Shown: piece by piece, positions 1 to 6,860 of the stretch
How positions within the stretch are numbered: position 1 is the first letter of the stretch
How the letters are laid out: each line of letters opens with the position of its first letter
Source of the DNA: Adhaeribacter sp.
Lineage (GTDB): Bacteria > Bacteroidota > Bacteroidia > Cytophagales > Hymenobacteraceae
Reading direction: 5' to 3'
DNA length: 11,183 nt
Assembly (NCBI GenBank): GCA_028288395.1
Contig: JAQBNV010000376.1
Span: forward strand, 1-11,183
Notes under the pieces: generated by a model
What the model was told of the DNA's origin: nothing
What the model saw: only the letters and a program-made list of their open reading frames with translations
Database searches by the model: none
Translations under genes and position numbers: made by a program

Positions 1-25
1 AATTCTAATTATTTTTAAAATATGC

Positions 26-33
26 TACTTTTG
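26..33 (+). promoter_or_regulatory. Candidate Bacteroidota -7 element upstream of the GNAT/nitrilase gene
   Basis: TACTTTTG matches the Bacteroidota -7 consensus TAnnTTTG exactly. The -33 partner would fall at about positions 3-6, where no TTTG is seen. Transcription would start near position 40 and leave a leader of about 100 nt before the ATG at 140. The rest of 1-139 is AT-rich, with no gene I can support. One 8-mer match in AT-rich DNA could be chance. Confidence 0.35.
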
Positions 34-139
34 CTGCCATGTAATTAGGCTAAATTCCGAAAGAACTTTATTTACCTTGCCTGCTGTTAATGTTTAAACA
101 TACTTGACTTTAAATTGTATTTCCTTCTTAGAATAAATA

Positions 140-1702
140 ATGGCTGATAAGATAAAAGAAACTGAACATAAATTAACCCTCCGGCAACTGCGTTTAAACG
201 ATTTTAAAGCGGTTAAATCTATTATGGATACCGTTTATTCCAATCTGGGCGGTTCCTGGACGAAGAAAGAATTTGAAGCTTTGCTCAACGCTTTTCCGGA
301 AGGGCAGATTTGTATTACCGATAAAGGCAAAGTGGTAGCGGGCGCGCTGAGTATTATTGTAAAATATTCGGACTACGGCGATAAGCATACTTACGAAGAA
401 ATTGTGGGTAAAGGCGAGTTTAACACCCATAACCCCGATGGCGAAACGCTTTACGGCGTAGATGTTTTTGTGCATCCGGATTACCGTAACCTGCGCCTGG
501 GACGCCGCCTGTACGATGCCCGTAAAGAAATTTGCGAGAACCTGAACCTGCGCGCTATTATTGCCGGCGGACGAATTCCAGGCTATTTAGAACACGCCGA
601 AAAAATGTCGCCGAAAAAGTACATTGAGATGGTGCGGAATAAAGAGATTTACGATCCAATTCTCACCTTTCAGCTGAGTAACGACTTCCACGTACGTAAA
701 ATATTAAAAGGCTATATGCCCAGCGACAAGGAATCGAAGGCTTACGCTACCCTGTTGGAATGGATAAACGTCTATTACGAACCGAGCGAAGACATTATTG
801 GCGTTCAGAAAAAAGTGGTCCGGATTGGTATTGTGCAATGGCAGATGCGCAGCCTCACCTCCATCGATGATTTACTCCAGCAGATAGAGTTTTACGTCGA
901 TACCGTTAGTTCTTACAAGGCGGATATTGTGATGTTTCCGGAATTCTTCAATGCTCCGCTGATGGCGCTTTCCAACGATCCGTCCCCTTCGGCGGCCATC
1001 CGGACGTTGGCCGATTATACCGATGAAGTACGCGAGAAAATTATTCACATGGCGCTTTCGTACAACATCAATATTATAGCCGGCAGCATGCCCGAGTATA
1101 ACAACAAGCAGCTGCACAATGTAAGTTACCTGTGTCGCCGCGACGGCACCTGGGACAAGCAATATAAACTGCACGTAACCCCCGATGAAGCGCATTACTG
1201 GGGATTACGAGGCGGCAACAAATTACAGGTTTTCGATACCGATATTGGCAAAATAGGTATCTTAATTTGCTACGATGTGGAGTTTCCGGAACTGGCCCGT
1301 ATGCTGTCGGACATGGATATGAAAATATTATTTGTGCCTTACTGGACCGATACCAAAAATGCTTACCTGCGGGTGAGGCGTTGTGCGCAGGCCCGCGCCA
1401 TCGAAAACGAATGCTACGTGGCCATTACCGGTAGCGTGGGTAATTTACCCCGGGTTGAAAACATGGATATCCAGTATTCGCAATCTGCGGTATTTTCGCC
1501 TTCGGACTTTGCCTTCCCCCACGATGCTGTGGTGGCCGAAGCAACGCCGAACACCGAAATGACCCTTATAGCGGATTTAGACCTGGACTTACTTAAAGAC
1601 CTGAACTCAACGGGCAGCGTCCGGAATTTGCGCGACCGCCGCAAAGACCTTTACAGTCTGAGTTGGCTTTTGAAAAAGGAAATTACCGATACTGTTTTTT
1701 AA
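140..1702 (+). CDS. Fused GNAT N-acetyltransferase / carbon-nitrogen hydrolase (nitrilase superfamily)
   Basis: This 520-residue cytoplasmic protein joins two enzyme domains. Residues about 12-200 look like a GNAT acetyltransferase: the acetyl-CoA loop is R116-N-L-R-L-G121-R-R, which keeps the second glycine of the usual R-x-x-G-x-G pattern but has R119 in place of the first. Residues about 225-505 are a carbon-nitrogen hydrolase with the full Glu-Lys-Cys triad: E268 in FPEFF, K343 in KLHVTPDE, and C377 in LICYDVEFPE. That domain should hydrolyse an amide or nitrile-type bond; the substrate is not evident. The ATG at 140 is favoured because the GNAT fold begins a few residues later at LTLRQLRLNDF. 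The gene stands alone and ends at a strong terminator. The fusion is a known architecture in Bacteroidota, usually annotated as bifunctional without a defined substrate. Confidence 0.93.
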   Translation: MADKIKETEHKLTLRQLRLNDFKAVKSIMDTVYSNLGGSWTKKEFEALLNAFPEGQICITDKGKVVAGALSIIVKYSDYGDKHTYEEIVGKGEFNTHNPDGETLYGVDVFVHPDYRNLRLGRRLYDARKEICENLNLRAIIAGGRIPGYLEHAEKMSPKKYIEMVRNKEIYDPILTFQLSNDFHVRKILKGYMPSDKESKAYATLLEWINVYYEPSEDIIGVQKKVVRIGIVQWQMRSLTSIDDLLQQIEFYVDTVSSYKADIVMFPEFFNAPLMALSNDPSPSAAIRTLADYTDEVREKIIHMALSYNINIIAGSMPEYNNKQLHNVSYLCRRDGTWDKQYKLHVTPDEAHYWGLRGGNKLQVFDTDIGKIGILICYDVEFPELARMLSDMDMKILFVPYWTDTKNAYLRVRRCAQARAIENECYVAITGSVGNLPRVENMDIQYSQSAVFSPSDFAFPHDAVVAEATPNTEMTLIADLDLDLLKDLNSTGSVRNLRDRRKDLYSLSWLLKKEITDTVF

Positions 1703-1721
1703 AATTTAAACAGCTATATAT

Positions 1722-1754
1722 AAAAAAGCACCGGGCACCACCTGGTGCTTTTTT
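1722..1754 (+). terminator. Intrinsic terminator after the GNAT/nitrilase gene
   Basis: An 11-bp perfect stem pairs AAAAAAGCACC (1722-1732) with GGTGCTTTTTT (1744-1754). The inner GGG and CCT can add three more pairs (one G-U), leaving the loop CACCA. The A-tract and T-tract lie in the stem base, so it may act in both directions. It sits 20 nt past the stop codon at 1702. Confidence 0.9.
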
Positions 1755-1780
1755 ATTTTGTTTACCGTTGGGTTATTCTA

Positions 1781-1816
1781 TCTCGGGCTAATGATCTTTT
1801 AATGATGAGTCCGAGA
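1781..1816. other. Stem-loop of unknown role in the gap before hisS
   Basis: TCTCGGGC (1781-1788) pairs with GTCCGAGA (1809-1816) over 8 bp with one G-U pair. The 20-nt loop (1789-1808) contains the direct repeat TAATGAT twice (1789-1795 and 1800-1806). No T-tract follows, so it is not an intrinsic terminator. It lies upstream of the hisS promoter, so it is outside any hisS leader made from that promoter. It could be a protein-binding site, part of a small RNA, or chance. Confidence 0.3.
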
Positions 1817-1936
1817 GGTAAGTAATCAATAGAGAGAATATCCGGCTTAATTTGAATATTTAAACACCTAAGGTTTTGCCGAAATACCCAAGAATTTATA
1901 CCATTAACTAAAATCAAAAAAATTAAGACTAATACT

Positions 1937-1944
1937 TAACTTTG
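1937..1944 (+). promoter_or_regulatory. hisS promoter, -7 element
   Basis: TAACTTTG is an exact TAnnTTTG match followed by CGGCC. It sits 19 nt before the hisS ATG at 1964, giving a very short leader of roughly 13 nt. The -33 position is A-rich and has no TTTG. The same 8-mer occurs before the E1-beta gene at 10067-10074. Confidence 0.7.
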
Positions 1945-1963
1945 CGGCCTATTAAGGCGAACC

Positions 1964-3364
1964 ATGAGTAAAGAAAAACCTTCTATTCCGAAAGGAACCC
2001 GTGATTTTAATCCGCAGGTGGTGGTAAAACGTAATTATATTTTTTCGACCATCCGGAAAACTTTTGAAAAGTTTGGTTTTCAGCCCCTCGAAACCCCGGC
2101 CATGGAAAACCTGTCGGTACTAACCGGCAAATACGGCGAAGAAGGCGATCAGCTTATATTTAAAATATTAAACTCCGGCGACTATCTTGCTAAAACGTCA
2201 CTTTCCGATTTTGAACAGGGCAGCAAACCGCTTTTACGAAAAATATCCGAAAAAGCGTTGCGCTACGATCTGACCGTACCGTTTGCCCGCTTTGTGGTAA
2301 TGAACCGGAACGAAATTACCTTTCCTTTTAAGCGTTACCAGATTCAACCGGTTTGGCGCGCCGACCGCCCCCAGCGGGGACGCTACCGCGAATTTTACCA
2401 ATGCGATGCCGACGTAGTAGGCACCCGATCGTTACTCTGCGAAGCCGAAATCGTGCTGATGATCGACGAAGTATTAACGAACTTGGGAATTACCGATTTT
2501 ACCATCAAAATCAATAACCGGAAAGTATTAACCGGTATTGCAGAAGCAATGGGAAATAAAGACCGGGTAGGTGAAATTTGCGTAGCGGTTGATAAACTGG
2601 ATAAGATTGGACCAGAAGAGGTATTAAATGAATTAAGAAATAAAAGTTTTGATGAGAAAGCTTTAGAAACCCTCCATAATATATTACGCAATAGCCAAAC
2701 CGATAAAGACTTAGCTCAAGTCTCTTTAGAAAGCAACCTGGATTCATTCCAGAACCACTTTTCGGAAAGTACGGAAGGCTTGACTGGAATTAATGAGTTG
2801 AAAGAGGTTGTAAGCTATGTGGAAAAACTAAATAAACCGGCCCTTAACCGGCTTCGGTTCGACCCTACCCTGGCCCGTGGGCTCTCTTATTATACCGGTT
2901 GTATTTTCGAAGTAAAGGTAAATAACGTAAATATGGGGAGCATCAGCGGCGGCGGCCGTTATGATAACCTCACCGGTATGTTCGGGCTACCTGATGTATC
3001 GGGCGTAGGTTTCTCTTTTGGCGTAGACCGGATTTACGATGTGCTGGAAGAACTAAATTTATTTCAAGCCGCTAGCCAATCCACTACCAGGATCTTAATT
3101 TCTAATTTCGATAAACCATCCGAAATTTATTCGCTGCCGCTGCTGCAACAATTCCGGAACGCAGGTATCGCCACCGAGCTTTACCCCGAGGCCGGGAAAC
3201 TGAAGAAGCAAATGACGTACGCCGATCAGAAAAATATTCCCTACGTGTTGCTGGTCGGTTCCGAAGAAATGCAAAGTGGTTTACTGCAGCTGAAAAACAT
3301 GCAAACCGGTGAACAAACCGCTCTGCCGGTCGCTGAAATTATCGCTAAACTACAGGATATTTAA
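1964..3364 (+). CDS. hisS: Histidine--tRNA ligase
   Basis: This is histidyl-tRNA synthetase, a class II aminoacyl-tRNA synthetase that charges tRNA-His with histidine in the cytoplasm. The N-terminus carries the PKGTRDFNP signature (residues 9-17). RYDLTVPFAR (100-109) and the RADRPQRGRYREFYQ stretch (132-146) form the motif 2 region. The histidine-specific HisA motif LARGLSYYTG is at 303-312, and class II motif 3 (GVGFSFGVDRI) is at about 347-357. Residues about 374-466 are the anticodon-binding domain. At 466 residues it is normal to slightly long, and no key motif is missing. It starts shortly after a Bacteroidota-type -7 element and is followed 2 nt later by the ammonia-lyase-like gene, so it heads a probable three-gene operon. 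Confidence 0.98.
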   Translation: MSKEKPSIPKGTRDFNPQVVVKRNYIFSTIRKTFEKFGFQPLETPAMENLSVLTGKYGEEGDQLIFKILNSGDYLAKTSLSDFEQGSKPLLRKISEKALRYDLTVPFARFVVMNRNEITFPFKRYQIQPVWRADRPQRGRYREFYQCDADVVGTRSLLCEAEIVLMIDEVLTNLGITDFTIKINNRKVLTGIAEAMGNKDRVGEICVAVDKLDKIGPEEVLNELRNKSFDEKALETLHNILRNSQTDKDLAQVSLESNLDSFQNHFSESTEGLTGINELKEVVSYVEKLNKPALNRLRFDPTLARGLSYYTGCIFEVKVNNVNMGSISGGGRYDNLTGMFGLPDVSGVGFSFGVDRIYDVLEELNLFQAASQSTTRILISNFDKPSEIYSLPLLQQFRNAGIATELYPEAGKLKKQMTYADQKNIPYVLLVGSEEMQSGLLQLKNMQTGEQTALPVAEIIAKLQDI

Positions 3365-3366
3365 AG

Positions 3367-4533
3367 ATGGCCTATATTTTATCTGGTGCCCTGCTGAACC
3401 TCGAAAACCTGGAAAAAATATTCCACGAGAAGCCATTAATAGCTTTTGAACCGGACTTCCTGGAAAAAACAACAGCCACTAACAGCCAGGCCAAACCCAC
3501 GAATACCGCTGCCGCAGAAGCTTTTTTAGCGGCTCATGCCCTGGCTTTCGGTCCGGCAGTTCCCGAAGACGTTACCCGATTGGCGCTGGTGCTGCAACTT
3601 TACACCTTTCTGCAAATTGGTAACCAGCCTTGCCGGGCCGAATACCTGCAACGAATATTGGCTTTTCACAACCGGGAAGTTTGGCCTATCGTATCGGAAC
3701 AGGCTTTGCCCATAAGCCAGTTAGCACAGCTTTGCCTGCCTTTGCTGGGGCAAGGCAAAGTAAGTTTTCAGGGGTATGAGTTAAAAGCGGCCGATGTATT
3801 AGATATTTTTAGTTGGGAGCCCCTTTCTTTGTCGGCACCGGAAGTAAATAGCTTTATCGAACAAAATTCGTTTACTTACGCCTACCTGGTTTACCATTTA
3901 TTTCAGCTACAGCCACTCGTGAACTGGCTTCCCTATTTAATGCAGGTGTTCGACCAAATTTCGGAAAACCCATCGGAACCCCAACCCTTGGTCTGGACCC
4001 ATTTAACCGAATCATTGCACCTAACCCGCCAGCAAATTCAGAATAATTATACAACACCTTTCGAAAAGCAGAATTTGGCCCAGGTGCGGGAATCGGTGCA
4101 GGACCTGTTGCAGGCGCTTACAAAAGTGATGGCCGGAATAGCGGACCTTACAGCCGAAACTTTCGAAAATCTAACCGCCACTTCCGAACCACCGGTTACG
4201 ACCAGTTTCAACCTGGCTTCCGAATTGGTGCTGTCGCTGCAAAAACAACTTAAACTTACCCTCGCCAATCCCACTGATTCCATTATTCTTAATAAAGATA
4301 TACGCATTCTGCACCACGAATTTGCGGAGGTTTTGCGGTTAATGGAACAGATAATAGCCCTGGCTTTCTGGTCGGTTACGCAAGTGGGAAAAGTTTTTAC
4401 CCTTACCACCGGAAATTTAACTTTAAGCACATATTACCACTCCTCTTTCTTCGTTCCTAAAGAAACTGTTTCGGATCAGTTAGAAAAAACTATCGGCTTT
4501 ATCCGGATTAATTCACCAGCGCCCTTAACTTGA
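3367..4533 (+). CDS. Degenerate histidine/aromatic ammonia-lyase-like protein lacking the MIO triad
   Basis: This 388-residue protein has no signal peptide and matches the histidine ammonia-lyase (HAL/PAL) family in patches, by my reading from memory. LSGALLNLENLEKI (5-18) resembles the family N-terminus. EAFLAAHALAFGPAVPEDVTRL (51-72) resembles the SHA-G-G-vP-R segment, with H57 at the place of a conserved His. ILAFHNREVWPIVSEQ (97-112) and LAQLCLPLLGQGKVSFQG (119-136) flank the usual active-site loop. ANPTDSIIL (300-308) and HHEF (316-319) recall the TDNPLI and GNFHG segments. The Ala-Ser-Gly triad that forms the MIO electrophile is absent: SEQ runs into ALPISQLAQL with several residues missing. 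The YGxNTGFG loop and the NGT motif are also absent, and the length is well below the family's roughly 500. The reading frame is intact, so a non-enzymatic role (structural or ligand-binding) is likelier than ammonia-lyase activity. Its place 2 nt after hisS suggests co-translation. Confidence 0.75.
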   Translation: MAYILSGALLNLENLEKIFHEKPLIAFEPDFLEKTTATNSQAKPTNTAAAEAFLAAHALAFGPAVPEDVTRLALVLQLYTFLQIGNQPCRAEYLQRILAFHNREVWPIVSEQALPISQLAQLCLPLLGQGKVSFQGYELKAADVLDIFSWEPLSLSAPEVNSFIEQNSFTYAYLVYHLFQLQPLVNWLPYLMQVFDQISENPSEPQPLVWTHLTESLHLTRQQIQNNYTTPFEKQNLAQVRESVQDLLQALTKVMAGIADLTAETFENLTATSEPPVTTSFNLASELVLSLQKQLKLTLANPTDSIILNKDIRILHHEFAEVLRLMEQIIALAFWSVTQVGKVFTLTTGNLTLSTYYHSSFFVPKETVSDQLEKTIGFIRINSPAPLT

Positions 4534-6440
4534 AGAGGTTAATATTTTTAATTATACTGCTCGCTTCGTCTGGGAGCTTGTGGGCGCAGATTAATTCCTG
4601 CCCCGACCAGTTTAAAGCTTATAATAGCAGCGGCCAGGAAATAACCCAATTCTGTGTAGGCCAACTCATCCGGTTTAAATCCTGCCTCCCCAATACGGAG
4701 GCCGACAAAGAATATTACGATTTCGACAAAAGCAACAACGTAAATTTCTCTACTGATACAACTAAAAGTTTCACCTATACCAAGGCTGGTACTTACACCG
4801 TAACCCAGCTTATCAATACCGGCACTATTAGCCAGAAGGAAAGGACTTTTGTGGTGACCGATACACCGCCACCTGCTTTTACGGTTAAAGCCTGTGCGCA
4901 AAACCAGGTAAGCGTAACGATAAAAGATACCAATTACGATATTTTCCGGGTAGATTTTTGCGACGGCACCACTTTAACCCTAACTAGAGGCGCCTCTGCA
5001 CTTCACCAATATGCCGCAGGAGCACCTTTAAAAGTACGCGTAATCGCTTCTTATACTGGCTCTACCTGCTCCGGGCAAGCTGAAGTTGCCGTATCACCCC
5101 TGCCTGCACCCAGTGTCCCGGTTTTAGAAAGCAGCAAAATCACCGTTCCGGGTCAGGCCGGTAAAGTGTCTTTAAATATCCGCAACTTGCAACCTGCTTA
5201 TTTGTACGTCTTGGAGCGTATCACCAACGGTTCCGCTACCCCCATCGACACCCTGAAAAATCCGGCTACTCCCACGCTTACCTATCCTATAAATAACATC
5301 AATACCGCTAATCCCATGTGTTTCCGGGTAAGGGTAACTGATAATTGCGGCAGCAACTTAAATTTGAGTTCCGACCTTGTGTGTACCCAACCCTTGGCGG
5401 CCGCCACGGGTAATAACCAGGTAATATTAACCTGGCCCGCTTACCCCAACAACAGCAATCAAATCAGCTATGCTTTGTACCGGAATGGTACCTTACTGCA
5501 AACGCTCTCTCCCACTCAAAATTCCTATACCGATGCGGATGTGGTTTGCGGCACCAAATATTGCTACTCCCTTACGGCCAATTTAAAAGACAACCGAACG
5601 GCCGCTTCTAACGATACCTGCGTCACTGCGGTTACGACCCTGGCTCCGCCCGCCGGCACTTTAAGCAGCACGTTTAATGCCGATAACCAGGTAATTCTGA
5701 CGTTTAAAGTCCCGGGCAATAACCCCGGAAAATTAATTACTTACCAGAAAAGCACAGCTAACAGTCCTTTTTCTGTGCTGGCAGCAACTGATAAAATCAT
5801 TTTTACAGATACAGCCATTCCGGATAAGAACCAGTGGTGTTACCAGGCCTTTTATGAAGACAACTGCGGCAAATCCGCAACAATTAGTAATATTACCTGC
5901 CCCATTCTTTTAACTGGTTCAATTAGCCCGGATGGTACAATTAACCTGGAGTGGTCAGAATACGTGGGATTTACGCCCGGTGGTGCCCAGTACCAACTAG
6001 AACGGGTGGATGCGACCGGCACGGTGTTAAGCGTTACTCCAGTTAGTGGCACTACTTACCGCGAAAAAATTAACAGCCCCGAGCAGCAGCATATTTTCCG
6101 CCTGCAAGCCACTCACGTTAACCAGACTGAAAAAACTTATTCGAATATTCTTATACTCCGGCAGGATAATAGTTTCAGAATTCCAACGGCCTTTTCCCCG
6201 AACGGCGATGGCCTGAATGATTTCTTCGTAGTAAAAGGTAAAATATTTGGCTCGTTCCGACTCCAGGTGCTGGATCGCTGGGGACAGGTAATATTTGTGA
6301 GCACAAACCCCCAAATCGGTTGGAACGGCCAAATTAAAGGCCAGGATGCACCCGTTGGTGTATATGTGTATTCACTTACAACCGCCGACAGCAATGGACG
6401 ACCCATTAATAAAACCGGTAGCTTTACTTTGGTAAAGTAG
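4530..6440 (+). CDS. Secreted multi-module protein with C-terminal T9SS sorting domain (CHU_C, gliding motility-associated)
   Basis: This 636-residue protein has a clear signal peptide (KR then a hydrophobic run, ending at LWAQ, residue 20). Residues about 25-110 look PKD-like, ending in FTYTKAGTYTVTQ. Several fibronectin-III-like modules of about 90 residues follow (roughly 195-285, 286-368, 375-458 and 461-545). Two begin alike (NNQVILTW at 295-302, DNQVILTF at 385-392), and cysteine motifs recur (DNCG at 271 and 444, each followed by a later Cys), suggesting disulfides. Residues 549-636 are the CHU_C domain: FRIPTAFSPNGDGLNDFF, then LDRWGQVIF, WNGQ and PVGVYVYSL. This domain typically directs export through the type IX secretion system and display on the cell surface. 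The start is TTG, sharing TTGA with the upstream stop; no other usual start codon precedes the signal peptide. The adhesive or other role is unknown. Confidence 0.92.
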   Translation: MKRLIFLIILLASSGSLWAQINSCPDQFKAYNSSGQEITQFCVGQLIRFKSCLPNTEADKEYYDFDKSNNVNFSTDTTKSFTYTKAGTYTVTQLINTGTISQKERTFVVTDTPPPAFTVKACAQNQVSVTIKDTNYDIFRVDFCDGTTLTLTRGASALHQYAAGAPLKVRVIASYTGSTCSGQAEVAVSPLPAPSVPVLESSKITVPGQAGKVSLNIRNLQPAYLYVLERITNGSATPIDTLKNPATPTLTYPINNINTANPMCFRVRVTDNCGSNLNLSSDLVCTQPLAAATGNNQVILTWPAYPNNSNQISYALYRNGTLLQTLSPTQNSYTDADVVCGTKYCYSLTANLKDNRTAASNDTCVTAVTTLAPPAGTLSSTFNADNQVILTFKVPGNNPGKLITYQKSTANSPFSVLAATDKIIFTDTAIPDKNQWCYQAFYEDNCGKSATISNITCPILLTGSISPDGTINLEWSEYVGFTPGGAQYQLERVDATGTVLSVTPVSGTTYREKINSPEQQHIFRLQATHVNQTEKTYSNILILRQDNSFRIPTAFSPNGDGLNDFFVVKGKIFGSFRLQVLDRWGQVIFVSTNPQIGWNGQIKGQDAPVGVYVYSLTTADSNGRPINKTGSFTLVK

Positions 6441-6464
6441 TTTTGTCCGAGTTATATTTTTAAA

Positions 6465-6495
6465 TTTGGTTAATGGCTGGCGGTGTTTAATTTTG
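6465..6495 (+). promoter_or_regulatory. Promoter of ybaB (Bacteroidota -33/-7 type)
   Basis: TTTG (6465-6468, followed by G) lies 19 nt upstream of TAATTTTG (6488-6495), an exact fit to the TTTG-N19-TAnnTTTG pattern. Transcription should begin near 6502, so an upstream GTG at 6483 in the ybaB frame cannot be the start in this transcript. It is the best promoter in the window. Confidence 0.8.
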
Positions 6496-6524
6496 CAGGT
6501 TATCACCCTTTAAAGAAGAAGATT

Positions 6525-6860
6525 ATGTTTGATATGTTTAGTATGATGGGCAAGCTGAAAGAAGTGCAGGCCAAGATGAAGGAAGCCCAGGACAGCCTGC
6601 AATTTATTACAGTTACCGCTGAATCGGGCGCTGGCCTGGTTAAAGCCAAGGTAAACGGCCAGCGCAAGCTCATTAGCTTAGAAATAGATGATTCGTTACT
6701 ACACAAAGACGATAAAGAAATGCTTTCGGATTTGGTAGTAGCTGCGGTAAACAAAGCCATGGACGAAGCCGGCGACAAAGCGAAAGACGAAATAAAACGT
6801 CAAACCGAAGGCCTTTTACCTAATATTCCGGGATTAGACCTAAATAATCTTGGTATCTGA
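6525..6860 (+). CDS. ybaB: YbaB/EbfC family nucleoid-associated DNA-binding protein
   Basis: This is a small nucleoid-associated protein of 111 residues, the normal length for YbaB/EbfC, which binds DNA as a dimer in the cytoplasm. The N-terminal helix MMGKLKEVQAKMKEAQDSL (7-25), the strand region around AESGAGLVKAKVNGQRKLISLEID (32-55) and the helix SDLVVAAVNKAMDEAGDKAKDE (68-89) are typical. The C-terminus is LPNIPGLDLNNLGI. I chose the ATG at 6525 because the -7 element lies at 6488-6495, inside a longer reading frame that would open at GTG 6483; family length agrees. In many bacteria ybaB sits with dnaX and recR, but here it is followed by a glycosyltransferase that overlaps it by 11 nt. 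Confidence 0.95.
   Translation: MFDMFSMMGKLKEVQAKMKEAQDSLQFITVTAESGAGLVKAKVNGQRKLISLEIDDSLLHKDDKEMLSDLVVAAVNKAMDEAGDKAKDEIKRQTEGLLPNIPGLDLNNLGI

Noticed and set aside
104..135. TTGACT followed by AT-rich sequence, like an E. coli -35 box
   Set aside because: The Bacteroidota housekeeping sigma factor does not use this consensus, and there is no matching -7 element at the right distance.
1414..1644. Minus-strand open frame of 76 codons within the nitrilase gene
   Set aside because: It is a shadow of the sense gene, with no family match, no start context and no hydrophobic or motif pattern.
1801..1825. TGATGAGTCCGAGAGG resembles a hammerhead ribozyme core
   Set aside because: The core C before UGAUGA and the downstream GAAA are both missing, and the putative stem II pairs only two bases before mismatching. 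It reads better as part of the 1781-1816 stem-loop.
6483..6524. Upstream GTG extension of ybaB
   Set aside because: The -7 element lies inside it and transcription should begin after it; the family length fits the ATG at 6525.
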